A DNA stretch of 64,000 nucleotides, taken from Diphasiastrum complanatum. Lineage: Eukaryota > Streptophyta > Lycopodiopsida > Lycopodiales > Lycopodiaceae. The notes below the pieces were generated by a model. It saw only the letters and a program-made list of their open reading frames with translations, was not told the origin of the DNA and ran no database searches. Positions 32,921 to 43,163 of this stretch are shown in pieces. Made by a program: the position numbers and the translations under genes. Each line of letters starts with the position of its first letter. The stretch's first letter is position 1. The stretch is taken from assembly GCA_029204225.1 (NCBI GenBank), contig CM055099.1:56825512-56889511 (forward strand). Reading direction: 5' to 3'.

Positions 32921-33936
32921 CACCTTTGAATTCTTGTTTAAGAAGAAACCTAAGGTAGATCACCTTAGAGTTTTTGGTTGTGCTTGCTTTGTTCATGTGC
33001 CCTTGGAAACAAGGAAAAGAGATGATCCTAATTCTATTAAAGGGATCATGGTTGGATATGAATCCAACAAGAAAGCCTACAGAATCTATGTTCCCTCTAC
33101 CTCAACTACAATTGAGAGTAGGGATGTTATATTCCATGAGGATCAAAAATACATTTTTGAAGAGGCTGAGTTCAAAGATTCTCACAAAGATGCTCCAATC
33201 ATCACCCTTGAAGACTTTCATGGAGAGATGGGGCCGAGAATTGAGGAGGAGTCACCTGAAATCTTTTCACCAAGGAGATCTCAAAGAGAAAGATCCAAGC
33301 CTAGGAGGATTACTTGTGAAGATAGAGGCAAGCAAGTGGAAATCAACTCCACTCATTGTGCTTATTTTATTTTACATGAGGAGCCAAAGGATGTATATGA
33401 TGCACTCAACTCAAAGGAATGGTATCTTGCCATGAAGGAGGAATATGATGCTTTGATGGCCAACAAGACATGGGAGCTTGTGGATCTTCCATCCAACAAG
33501 CACACCCTTGGTTGCAAGTGGGTTTTTCGAGTCAAGTATAATCAAGATGGCACAATCAACAAGTACAAGGCTAGGATTTGGGCTAAAGATTTTGCTCAAG
33601 TTTATGGACTTGATTATGAGGAGACTTTTGCTCCAGTTGCAAAGATGGTATCATTTAGAATCATAATTTATGTTGCTTATTTTTTCAATTGGCAAGTTCT
33701 TCAACTAGATGTCTCTATTGCATTTCTAAATGAATATCTAGAAGAAGAGATTTATATGGATCAACCTATTGGGTTCATCCATGACAAAGTCAAAGTTTGC
33801 TTGCTCTTCAAAAGTTTATATGGACTAAAGCAAGCTCCAAGACTTTGAGCAAAAGTTTCTTCATCAAGCATAGAGCCAATCTTGGAGTAATACCAAGATC
33901 CATATTCAAGTCAATATAGATTGTTTTTAGGATGAG
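32921..33936 (+). pseudogene. Copia-B2 integrase C-terminus and reverse transcriptase N-half
   Basis: 304 open codons (32934-33848). HLRVFGCACFVHVPLETRK and VGYESNKKAYRIYVPS are the integrase C-terminus. The linker carries the EDRGKQVEI word. Reverse transcriptase starts CKWVFRVKYNQDGTINKYKA and runs through AKDFAQVYGLDYEETFAPVA and EEEIYMDQPIGF to SLYGLKQAP. There it jumps to SKSFFIKHRANLG, so the YVDD catalytic part and RNase H are absent. It cannot make reverse transcriptase. Confidence 0.85.
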
Positions 33937-34246
33937 TGTTAAAATAGAAAAATAATCCATCTTGACTTTAGGCTTGCTAAAAAAATTGTACCATGCAAGT
34001 ATGTTGTTCATAAATGCAAAATGCCAAGTTTGGCCTAGATAGAACTCGAGCTACATGGATATGTCATATCTAGAATGATGAGTAAAACAACTTGCGTATA
34101 GTTTGTAGACATAGAATTAGCAAGATTATGCTTGTAGAAACTCGTGGTCAATCTAGAATCAGGTTATTGTGCTAATCATAAAGCTTAATTAGATCCATCA
34201 TACTTGTGGACATTCCCCATAGGTGTGAAATCTGGAAATTTTATCA
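33937..34246 (+). repeat. Copia-B2 3' LTR, shortened
   Basis: TGTTAAAATAGAAAAATAA...AATTTTATCA, 310 bp; both ends match the 789-bp B1 LTR but the middle is deleted. Confidence 0.75.
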
Positions 34247-34796
34247 AGAGCTAGCAGTAGGGCACCCATGATCAAACCAATTGCATGTGATTTCGACTCA
34301 ATCACATGTTGAAAATTTCAGATTTACTTCTTAAATGAAGATACATGTGTTTTGGATACATTTCTTACTAAAATTTCCCTATTGGTGAGCTTGGAGTAGG
34401 GCGCTGCTATCAGCTCTATATGCACATAGTGTGCACTCTTTTTAGCCACAAATTTTTGGTTTTGGTTTTGGCTTCATTAGAAGTCTACCTATTTGTGAGC
34501 ATCTCATTTTTTGTGCAGAAATCAGCCACCTATTTCATTACTTGTTGAGCAAATTGCATGTGGATTATTGCAATCTACTCTTAATCTTTCCGCTCTTTAC
34601 CATGCAAGAGGTACGATCTGCTATACAGTAGTTTGGATAATGAATTCTAACAATAACACTCCTTTCGTGCGTATGACTTTGCAATACTATACATAGAAAT
34701 GGATATAGAAGTAAAAGTTTCTCAAGTACAATCAAATGCAAACATGATCGCCTCACAAGAATCATTTCTGTCTACTATTCAGGTTGGTACTTTACG
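34247..34796. other. Spacer, no gene seen
   Basis: No domain or element end recognised. Confidence 0.45.
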
Positions 34797-35353
34797 TGTC
34801 AGCATCTACACACAAAATGAGATGCAAACTCTAATAGAATTTGATCAAACATGAATCAAATGATAATGTACAGTTTATGTCTGTACAAAACTAGCAAGCT
34901 ACTGTATTTCACACATGTGGATCCAAAAATAACAAATATACATCATTCTACACATAGAATTGCATGCAATCACAAGTATAGTGCATCAATGGATAGTAGA
35001 ATTCAAGAGAACCATATATAAGCATGAAATGAGATAGAGAAAAGAGAATATGTGTCTCTCCACGAGTTTCCTCTTTTTATAACAAGTCCAAAACCTATTT
35101 GGCCATTTGGTTTTCCCTCCAAAATGCTAACCCTACTATTTTTGGGTCTAGATTCAAAGTACCCAACATTTAAATTTGAATCTACTCAAAATCGCATTCT
35201 AACTTTTTCACACTTTTAGAAAGTGTTTATTCAAATGAGATTTAGACTATTGAACTTTGAAAAGTCAATCTCTAAGTCTAAAAACAAAGTGGGCCTCAAT
35301 TTTCCAAATATGAAAATATAGCAAATATGATCAAACTAGTTGAATCTTTCACA
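34797..35353 (-). repeat. Copia-A3 3' LTR
   Basis: Minus strand starts TGTGAAAGATTCAACTAG after the polypurine tract GTTGACGAGGGAG (35354-35366); alignable with the A2 LTR. Contains CACACATGTG. About 557 bp; low-coordinate end at TGTCAGCATC is inferred. Confidence 0.7.
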
Positions 35354-35366
35354 CTCCCTCGTCAAC

Positions 35367-36263
35367 TAGTTTTAGCATGGACTTTGATAACACTCCAAGT
35401 GATGTCCTGTGTTTCATGAACAAGTCCTTTCCAATGCTTTGGTGAAGATATCAACTACACATTCCCTTGAGGACACATGTTGAAGCTCCACCTCCTTTGT
35501 AATGACTTGCTCCCTCACAAAATGTTGTTGCACCTCAAAATGGTGCACCTCAACATGCTTGCTCCTAGCATAGTTTTGACCATAGAACTTTGATCCATCA
35601 TAGGAATAATCTTCTTTCAAAAAATAGATCTCCTTTCAATGATCATGTAATGCTCAAAATAGAAACAACCATAATTGATATAGAGAATAGTGTCCACTTG
35701 GGATGCTTCACTATTTCTTACATCAATCTCACATGTCAAGAAGTAACTAGTACATGAAGAATCAAATGGGATGTAAATGAAATGATTCCACCATGTTCCC
35801 AACTCTGAACTCTTTGAAAAAATATAACAAACAAACAATAAATGTGAGTGATCAACTTTTGCTTGCATGTTTTCTCCTTCTTTGTCCTTTGTTGCCATGT
35901 ATCTACCATGACACTTCATGAATGAGCCTCCATTTTCATCTTTCCACAAGAAACCATCAAGCCTTGGAAATCCATGAGTAAGTGAGTTCATCCATGATAC
36001 TAATTCAGCACCACATGACTCCATAAACCAAGCAAGTTTTACTAGTCCATCTTCAAGATCTACTTGACACAAGAAAATGACCATGAATTCACCAAAAATT
36101 GACAAGCTCCAAACATTGGCACTAAGTAGCTCAACTCTTGAGAACTTAGGCGTGGAGAGTGATATAATGAGCCTCCAATAGATTCATTTCCATCAGCAAA
36201 ACCAGCCAAGAATGCTAGTACAAACTCAACATCAAAATGATGCTCACCAATGTAGCTAGTTTG
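35367..36263 (-). pseudogene. Copia-A3 unidentified segment joined to RNase H C-terminus
   Basis: From 36263 down: FADGNESIGGSLYHS, FGEFMVIFLCQVDLEDGL, WFMESCGAELVSWMNS, HGFPRLDGFLWKDENGGSFM, HSHLLF, CEIDVRNSEASQVDTILYIN, then YARSKHVEVHHFEVQQHFVR and VSSRECVVDIFTKALERT. The last two are a genuine Copia RNase H end, so the unidentified segment occupies the place of reverse transcriptase and most of RNase H. Frame breaks near 36155 and 35617. This looks like the missing 3' half of Copia-A1. Confidence 0.7.
36259..36263. repeat. Target-site sequence gtttg at a Copia-B LTR end
   Basis: Reverse complement of caaac at 20915-20919; lies directly before the TGTTG of a B LTR inside family-A sequence. 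Confidence 0.8.
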
Positions 36264-36585
36264 TGTTGAAATTGAAAAATAATCCATCTTGACTTTAGGC
36301 TTGCTACAAACTTTGTACTATGCAAGTATGTTGTTTCATAATTGTAAATTCCAAATTTGGCCTAGATGAAACTCGAGCTATATGAGTTTCACATGTCTAG
36401 TTGGTTGAATACAACTTGCATATAGATTGTAGACTTAGAAATAGCAATAATATGCTTGTACAAACTCTTGGCATATCACATGCATTTATTGTAAGTGACC
36501 ACAGTGACATGCAAGGCATGCACAAAGTGAAATGGGCACACGCATGATGATTTGTACAATTCTAGTTAGAACTAGGACACTTTGT
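36264..36585 (+). repeat. Copia-B LTR, 5' fragment
   Basis: TGTTGAAATTGAAAAATAATCC onward matches the inverse of 21708-21390 (B1 3' LTR) closely, then breaks after GGACACTTTG where the Gypsy-G2 leader begins. Confidence 0.85.
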
Positions 36586-36894
36586 AGGTTAATTCCCACT
36601 GATCCTGGAGATATAAAAATCTGATGAGTTTTTGGCTCTTTTCCCTCGAAAATGCAGATTGGTGTATTTTTTTGAGTTTTTTGGATGATTGGTTTGGGTT
36701 TCAAGCCCGTAGAGGTTGTTTATGGCCTCCTCTACCCTCTCACACCTCCTCCACTAGCTGTGAACAGTCCAAACACAAAAAAAGACAGAAAACTAAACTC
36801 CCAAAAATCTACCTAAACTACTCTAAAAAGCAAGAAAATAGCTAAAATGCAACTAAACTAGTTAGTGGAAACCTATCCCCGGCAACGGCGCCAC
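36586..36894 (-). other. Gypsy-G2 leader and primer-binding site
   Basis: Inverse of 41930-42245 in G1. Adjacent to the LTR the minus strand reads GTGGCGCCGTTGCCGGGGAT, an intact tRNA-Asp-type primer-binding site. Confidence 0.85.
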
Positions 36895-37659
36895 TGTGGG
36901 GTCGAAGATCTCTCGTAGTATAGCCCTTCCGCCTGTCAACAAAGGTTAGATCACTGGATAGGTGCCTAACTATGCATAGATGCTACTTTTAGTTAATTGC
37001 CTACTTTCTCTCTTAACTCTACTCCCCATTATACTACTCTTCTTTAACTCTACTCCTCTACACTAACATTCATCACAGTTTTGGTTGAAGGGAAGGGATG
37101 GAGAAGAAGAGATTGAGAAGAGACGAGAAAGAGAGTGAGGGTGGAGGTTAGCTCAAATGCTCCTTATGCTTGCTAATGGAAAAACATTCACTATGGCAAA
37201 CAATAAACATGGAAACAGAAAGCAATAGAAAACACAACCAAGAGCAATAGCAAATGAGGATGCTTCTCTTCCAAAAATGGTAGAGTTTCCTCCTTTTCAT
37301 TAAGCATGGAAATAGTGTACAAATGGTGCCTTTTTATAAAATGGGGAAGGCCCTTGCCCCTCAATCTTAATCTTGGACCCAACTTGATCCAAGGGTCCAC
37401 AAAAAGTACATTAGAAATCACAAGATTCATGTGAGTCCCAATTTGGACCCAACTCTAAAAAGTAATCTCTAAGTTTAAAAATGACATTGGGCCTCTAGTT
37501 TTATTTTAATTACAAGGCCCAAGTCAAGTTTATTTTATTTACAACTTTAATTGTGTGCTCATTGGGCCATGGGCTTATATACGCAGGATGCCATGCCCTC
37601 ACAACACATTTTATTGGAGGATTTTATTTATTTACACTTTGTTGGGAATACCCCCAACA
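36895..37659 (-). repeat. Gypsy-G2 5' LTR (third G LTR in the window)
   Basis: 765 bp, minus strand TGTTGGGGGTATTCCCAACA...GACCCCACA; matches the G1 LTRs. The rest of G2 is missing. On its outer side it abuts an integrase fragment starting gaaggagac. Confidence 0.85.
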
Positions 37660-38100
37660 GAAGGAGACAAGGAAGAAATTTGACTTGCAAGGTCTCAAGA
37701 CAATCTTTATCTCCATCGTTCGAACCACTTCTTCCAGATCCAAGTCCTACACTAACCACCAATGACATCCACCCACACTTACTTCACTTTCTGACAGCAG
37801 CATATCACAATGCCTGCAAATGACATCCACCACCTACAAAAAACCTCCATGCAATCCGCACACAACCTACAAGACCTACAAACACACCCTACAAGCAAAC
37901 AAATCCTGCACACGCTCTCACCACAGCCCTGCAGGCACACAAAACCTACAAACAAATCCTCATGCTCCTGTAATGCTTTCAATCTACACACCACGGTCTT
38001 GCAAGCAACAAAACCTGCACACCACTGCATACCTGCACACGACAAGCAACCTACAATTGATCTGCACGACACCTGCAAACCACCTATCTAACCGCACATG
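37660..38100 (+). repeat. Copia integrase-tail duplicate, copy 1
   Basis: Highly similar to 39058-39480. Begins with GAAGGAGACAAGGAAGAAAT (integrase KETKKKFD). After a TTCTCCATCGTTCGAAC-like segment it turns into low-complexity CTGCAAAC/CACACAAC-rich DNA. Long His/Thr/Pro-rich frames here reflect the repeat composition. Confidence 0.75.
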
Positions 38101-38785
38101 ACAAGCCCTCCTTCATTCCACTTCCATTCATCTCAGCCAAATAGCCTACGCCCTCTTTCACTCTTCACACGATCGAGCCCCATGCCTCCTCTCCCAAACT
38201 GATCCCCTGCACGAACTCCTTCTTATCTCCGCACCTTAGTCTCACCCTAGCCTTCTCTTTCAAATTTTGACCAAATCCCCCTGTTGCTTAGATCTCAACC
38301 GAGCCCTCTCTCACTCCCATTTCAATTGAGCTCTCACGCTCTTGCAGACGTCCTCCCCTTCATCCATCACTCCCTTGACCGAGTCCCCTACATATCCCTT
38401 CTCGACCAAATCATGCCCGAGCCTTCCTCCTTCAAACCTCGACCGAGCCTTCCCTCACGCTCCATCTCGACCGAGTCCATGAACCGGCCTTCCATCTTGT
38501 CCGAGCCCTACCACGCTCCCCTTCCAACTTCTACCGAGCTCCTGCAATGACATCTCGATCGAGTCCAAATGGCCTTTCATCTTGCCCGAGCCTTCATCCT
38601 TCACTCCCTTGACTGAGTCCCCTGCATCTCCCTTCTCGACCGAATCCTACCCGAGCCTTCCTGCTTCAAACCTTGACTGAGTCTTTCCTCATGCTCTATC
38701 TTGAACGAGTCCAAACGGCTTTCCATCTCACCCCTGAGCCCTACCATGCTCCCCTTCCAACTTCGATCGAGCCCCTGCCTGTTAG
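38101..38785 (+). repeat. C-rich tandem repeat with CGACCGAG words
   Basis: Two tandem units of about 230 bp (38359-38544 and 38589-38778) with about 85% identity by eye, each with several CGACCGAGTCC / CCGAGCCTTCC words. C is much commoner than G on this strand, unlike the surroundings. No element family recognised. Confidence 0.7.
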
Positions 38786-38789
38786 AGCC

Positions 38790-39115
38790 AAGGCATTGAA
38801 CAACAATTTATCACTCCTTATTCGCCTCAATCTAATGGCTTAGCTGAGAGGAAGAATAGTACCCTAGTCGAGTCAGCCAAGTGCATGTTGGCACACACAT
38901 TGTGCTTTTGGACTGAGATTTTTTCCACTGTAGCTTACATCCAGAACAGATATTTGACCAAGGTCCTCTCAGGAAAACACCACATGAGATATGGATAGGA
39001 TCCAAGCCTTCATTGAATAACCTTCGAGTATTTGGATGCATCGCCTACGCGCAGATCCCGAAGGAGACAAAGAAGAAATTTGACTTCCAAGGTCTCAAGA
39101 CAATCTTTATCTCCA
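38790..39115 (+). pseudogene. Copia integrase fragment
   Basis: Across frames: ITPYSPQSNG-AERKN (a TAG at the Leu position near 38840, then the catalytic E), VESAKCMLAHTLCFWTE, AYIQNRY, then in the 39013 frame NNLRVFGCIAYAQIPKETK. Lacks the first half of the core. Confidence 0.75.
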
Positions 39116-39480
39116 TCGTTCGAACCACTTCTTTCAGATCCGAGTCCTACACTAACCACCAACAACATCCACCCACACTTACTTCTGTTATCTGATAGCA
39201 GCATACCATAACACCTGCAAACAACATCCACCTCTTGCATAAAACCTCCACGCAACATGCACACAACCTACAAGACCTGCAAACACACCCTACGAGCAAA
39301 CGAACCATGCACACACTCTCACCACGGCCTTGTCAGCACACAAAACCTGCAAACAAATCCTCACGCTCCTACAATGCTTCTGATCTACACACCAGGGTCC
39401 TGCAAGCAACGAAACCTGCACACCACCGCATACCTGCACATGACAAGCAACCTACAACTAATCTGCACTACACCTTCTAG
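39058..39480 (+). repeat. Copia integrase-tail duplicate, copy 2
   Basis: Partner of 37660-38100; same order of integrase tail and CTGCAAAC-rich sequence. In this copy the integrase upstream is continuous, so it is probably the source or the less rearranged copy. Confidence 0.75.
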
Positions 39481-40898
39481 AGAAATCATCAATAAAAGTT
39501 AGAAAGTAAATGGCTTCCCCTGTGGAAGAAGTCTGCATAGGACCACAAATGTCACTATGTACATATCTAGTAAGTCTTTTGGATAATGAGCAGAGTTGGA
39601 ATGGAATGGACTTCTAGCACGCTTGCTGATAATACAACTTTCACAATGAGAAGTTGACTTGCTAATGGGAGGCAGATCTTGTATTAAATTTAGAGTCAAC
39701 ATTTGTTGGATACTATTTAAAATCAAATGGCTAAAATGCCATAACATATCAGTCAATTCAAAGGTTGAAGTATGAGAACTTGACTATTTGTAGAATATCA
39801 ATGGCTTAACCAAACCTCCTACCACAGGCTAAAACTTTCCTAGATTTGTCAAGAATAGTGCAACCTTCTGTATCAAATTTGACTTTATGATCAGAATTAA
39901 TGATCCTACTAATTTAGAGCAAATTTTTGGTAAGGTTTGGAATATGAAGAACCTTGGACAAAAATTTTACATCACCTTTCTAAAATTCAATCTTGGTAGT
40001 TCCGTCAACCTTGATGCTATGACATGAGTTGTGTCCCAATTTTACAATTCGAGGATGAGTTAGAGACTTGTAGTCTTCGAATCAATCGAGATGGTGAGTC
40101 ATGTGCCATGTTGCTCCTAAGTCCAAATATCATGAATTGGTATTCTAGAGTTCTCCAACTTTGGTCATGAAGGCAAATTCATCTTTCTCTTGAGACTGGG
40201 TCGATTGACTGGTTGTTGTAGTATTTGCTTCTTGATGGAGCTGCTTCTTTTTCTCATTATTATAAACGAGTGTTCTATAGTCCTTGATGAGATGACCAGT
40301 CCTCTTACAATATTTGTAGATTATTTTCTACCTTGGTTGAGAGGATGAAGTCTTTGAATGATTCATCATGCAAAACTGACACTTGGACAAAACCTTCTAT
40401 TTTGGGCACTTTTGGTCCATTTTCCTTCTTTATGGAGATCTACTTGGAAATCTTCTAGAAGTCAAAATTCGCCTACTTCAGCTTATTCCACACATGTGAG
40501 CTGTCCTCTACACATGAGATATGACACCTAACCAAAGGATGTGGCTCATGCAATCAAGAGATTGATGCCATGTGTCATATTTCTAGAAAACTAGTTTTTG
40601 GCCTTTTTAGCCACTAGAACTTGAATTAAATTAGATGTACAACCTATATGATTATGGTACATGACAAGTACACTATTTTCACACGTGGGAACAGGCTCCA
40701 CACATGTGTGTTTATCTATATACAAGATTTTTGGTCTCTACCAAGCTTATTTTTGCATTTTTCACACTGTGATGACTTCCCACATGTCTTTCTCCATTTT
40801 AATTTGTTTTTCATTTTGAATTTCCACACTGCATAGTTGGAAATCCCATCAAATTTGCTACTTTCACTCAAAATGGACTCTCCCATGTTTGCCATCAC
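39481..40898 (-). pseudogene. Copia-J gag, protease and pre-integrase relic
   Basis: Gag start near 40898 (MANMGESILSESSKFDG, NYAVWKFKMKNKLKW). Zinc-knuckle traces near 40310. Protease as HMTHHLD near 40095 with the DSGAT motif spoiled. KVLHIPNLTKNLL near 39945. Pre-integrase FSHLILNSI and [14 protein letters not shown] (39570-39700). Stops and frameshifts throughout. Between about 40480 and 40720 gag is interrupted by LTR-like sequence with CACACGTGGG and CACACATGTG. Confidence 0.7.
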
Positions 40899-41103
40899 AA
40901 AACTGCTTGATACTTCTGCCGTAGGCTAAAAACAGTATATCGAGGCCAATAGTGATGTCAAAAGTTGAAAATAATGACCTGCACTTTTTTCCTTACCAGG
41001 CCACTCGCCACTTTTCCACCAATTTGAAAGCCAAATCGGCATTGCCTTCCAAGATGCACTCAGTTGTCAACTCCCAACAACGTGCCTAGTGGAATGGTGA
41101 AAT
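40899..41103. other. Spacer upstream of Gypsy-G1
   Basis: Left flank of the G1 insertion; no gene seen. Confidence 0.5.
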
Positions 41104-41108
41104 CACTT
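41104..41108. repeat. Probable target duplication of Gypsy-G1 (left), cactt
   Basis: cactt before the LTR; gactt after the 3' LTR (58583-58587). Four of five bases agree. Confidence 0.55.
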
Positions 41109-41929
41109 TGTTGGAGGTATTCCCAACAAAGTGTAAATAAATAAAATCCTCCAATAAAATGTGTTGCGAGGGCATGGCATCCTGCGTGTATAAGCCCATG
41201 GCCCAATGAGCACGCAATTAAAGTTGTAAATAAAATAAACTTGACTTGGGCCTTGGAATTAAAATAAAACTAGAGGACCAATGTCATTTTTAAACTTAGA
41301 GATCACTTTTTAGAGTTGGGTCCAAATTGGGACTCACATGAATCCGGTGATTTCTAATGTACTTTTTGTGGACCCTTGGATCAAGTTGGGTCCAAGATGA
41401 ATGGATAGGATCACTGTGAATATTAGCCAATAAGATTGAGGGGCAAGGTCCTTCCCCATTTTATAAAAAAGCACCATTTGTACACTATTATCATGCTTAA
41501 TGAGGAGGAAGAAACTCTACTATTTTTGGAAGAGAGGCATTCTCATTTGCTATTCACTACTTGCTAATGCTCTTGATGGTGTTTTCCATTGCTTTCTATT
41601 TCCATGTTTATTGTTTGCCATAGTGAATGCTTTTCCATTAGCAAGCATAAGGAGCATTTGAGCTAACCTCCACCGTCACTCTCTATCTCTCTCTTTCTCT
41701 TCCCTTCTCAATCTCTTCTTCTCCATTCCTTCTCTTCAACCAAAACCATGATGAATGTTAGTGTAGAGGGGTATAGTTAAAGAGGAGTAGTATAGTGGTG
41801 AGTAGAGCTAAGGGAGAAAGTAGGAAATTAACTAAAAGTAGCATCTATGCATAGTTAGGTACCTATCCAGTGATCTAACTCTTGTTGATAGGCGAAAGGG
41901 CTATACTACAAGAGATCTTCGACCCCACA
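41109..41929 (+). repeat. Gypsy-G1 5' LTR
   Basis: TGTTGGAGGTATTCCCAACA...TTCGACCCCACA, 821 bp. Matches 57763-58582 and the inverse of 36895-37659. The start is itself a small palindrome (TTGGAGGTATTCCCAA-like). TATA-like TTTTATAAAAA near 41459. Confidence 0.9.
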
Positions 41930-41930
41930 G

Positions 41931-41948
41931 TGGCACCGTTGTCGGGGA
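41931..41948 (+). other. Gypsy-G1 primer-binding site (tRNA-Asp)
   Basis: TGGCACCGTTGTCGGGGA; two C/G-to-A/T changes from TGGCGCCGTTGCCGGGGA, the complement of the plant tRNA-Asp 3' end. Confidence 0.8.
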
Positions 41949-42283
41949 TAGGTTTCCACTAACTAGTTTAGCTGCATTTCAGCTATTTTCTTGTTTTTTA
42001 GAGTAGTTTAAGTAGATTTGTGGGAGTTAAAGTTAGTTTTATGTATTTTTTTGTGTTTGGGTTGTTCACAGCTAGCGGAGGAGGTGTGAGAGGGTAGAGG
42101 AGGCCCTGAACAACCTCTAAGGGCTTGAACCCAAACCAACCAGCCAAAAAACTCAAAAAAGACACCAATCTACATTTTGGAGGGAAAAAGAGCCAAAAAA
42201 ACTCATTAGATTTTTATATCTCCAGAATCAGTGAGAATTAACCCTTGCATGACTGGCAGCAGCTCTAGGGTACTATCTCAGAC
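41949..42283 (+). other. Gypsy-G1 leader, first part
   Basis: Non-coding; matches the G2 leader (inverse of 36586-36880). Confidence 0.8.
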
Positions 42284-42288
42284 CTACA
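42284..42288. repeat. Target-site duplication of Copia-C2 (left), ctaca
   Basis: ctaca; repeated at 48603-48607. Confidence 0.95.
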
Positions 42289-43150
42289 TGATAAATTTTA
42301 CAGTTTTTAGGACAATAATGATTGTACTTTACAATCATAGAGAGTTATTGGTTGCTTAATCAATGAATCTATCAAGTTCTACACATTAGATCTTGATCTA
42401 GATTCACTACACTTGGATTTAAGCAAGAGCAATGGATCAACACATCATTTTTTAGTGAGAGCGGCTTCACACGTGTGGAGTACTGTCCACTGTACGGCCT
42501 GCACCTGAAACAACAAGTACAATGATACTAGATAGCAATCATGCATAAAAATCACAAGACAAATGACTAGAAATCTCACAAAAGTGTAGAGTGCAAAAGT
42601 CTCATCAATTTTCTTAGCAAAATGATGATCCTTTTATGGATCAAGTACATCCATGAGTCTGGTACAGTCCAGCAGGCCTTCACACGTGTGAAGAGTGCCA
42701 CATCACTCATATCTATCCATTTGATCCATCCTTGATCCTTATCCAATAGTTGACCTTCTAGAATATGACTAAAATCCAAAAAGCTAGTCTCCTAGAATAT
42801 AGGAATATTCCCTACAAAATAGGATCTAAGGAAAATGGTCAACTCTTATCTTCTAGTACTCTATACACACATGTGAACATCCACTTGCCATGTGGGAGCA
42901 TTTACTCATGCACATGCAAGGAAAAGCTAATTTGTAGGTGACTAGTCAACTTGACTAAAAACTAGTCATTTCATGTTCACACTAACTAGAATGATACAAA
43001 ATCAATTTGGATATATACAAACATGAAAAGTACATCCTTTCACACATGGGAACATGCTCCACACGTGTGAAATCATATCATCAACATATTCTAATGTTTG
43101 ATCAATATTTACATGAACCAATGTCAAGTGAGAAGTGACAATTTTCAACA
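42289..43150 (-). repeat. Copia-C2 3' LTR
   Basis: 862 bp; minus strand TGTTGAAAATTGTCAC...AAAATTTATCA. Three exact CACACGTGTG palindromes (42468, 42681, 43060) and two near copies. Confidence 0.97.
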
Positions 43151-43163
43151 CTCCTCCTCACTT
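43151..43163 (-). other. Copia-C2 polypurine tract
   Basis: Minus strand AAGTGAGGAGGAG, all purine except one T, ending at the LTR; it directly follows the polyprotein stop. Confidence 0.9.

Larger units (their letters stand above)
32091..34246 (+). mobile_element. Copia-B2, 5'-truncated with internal deletion
   Basis: Plus strand: starts within the pre-integrase region, full integrase, first half of reverse transcriptase, then a direct join to the last residues of RNase H, and a shortened 3' LTR. The join occurs at a CCAAGA word that occurs at both original positions (GCTCCAAGA in reverse transcriptase; CACCAAGACTTTGAGC in RNase H of E), so it looks like a microhomology deletion. Confidence 0.8.

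Noticed and set aside
37810-38101. Overlapping His/Thr/Pro-rich ORFs in two frames
   Set aside because: They follow from C-rich CACA-type low-complexity sequence; the same composition occurs in the duplicate at 39235-39502.
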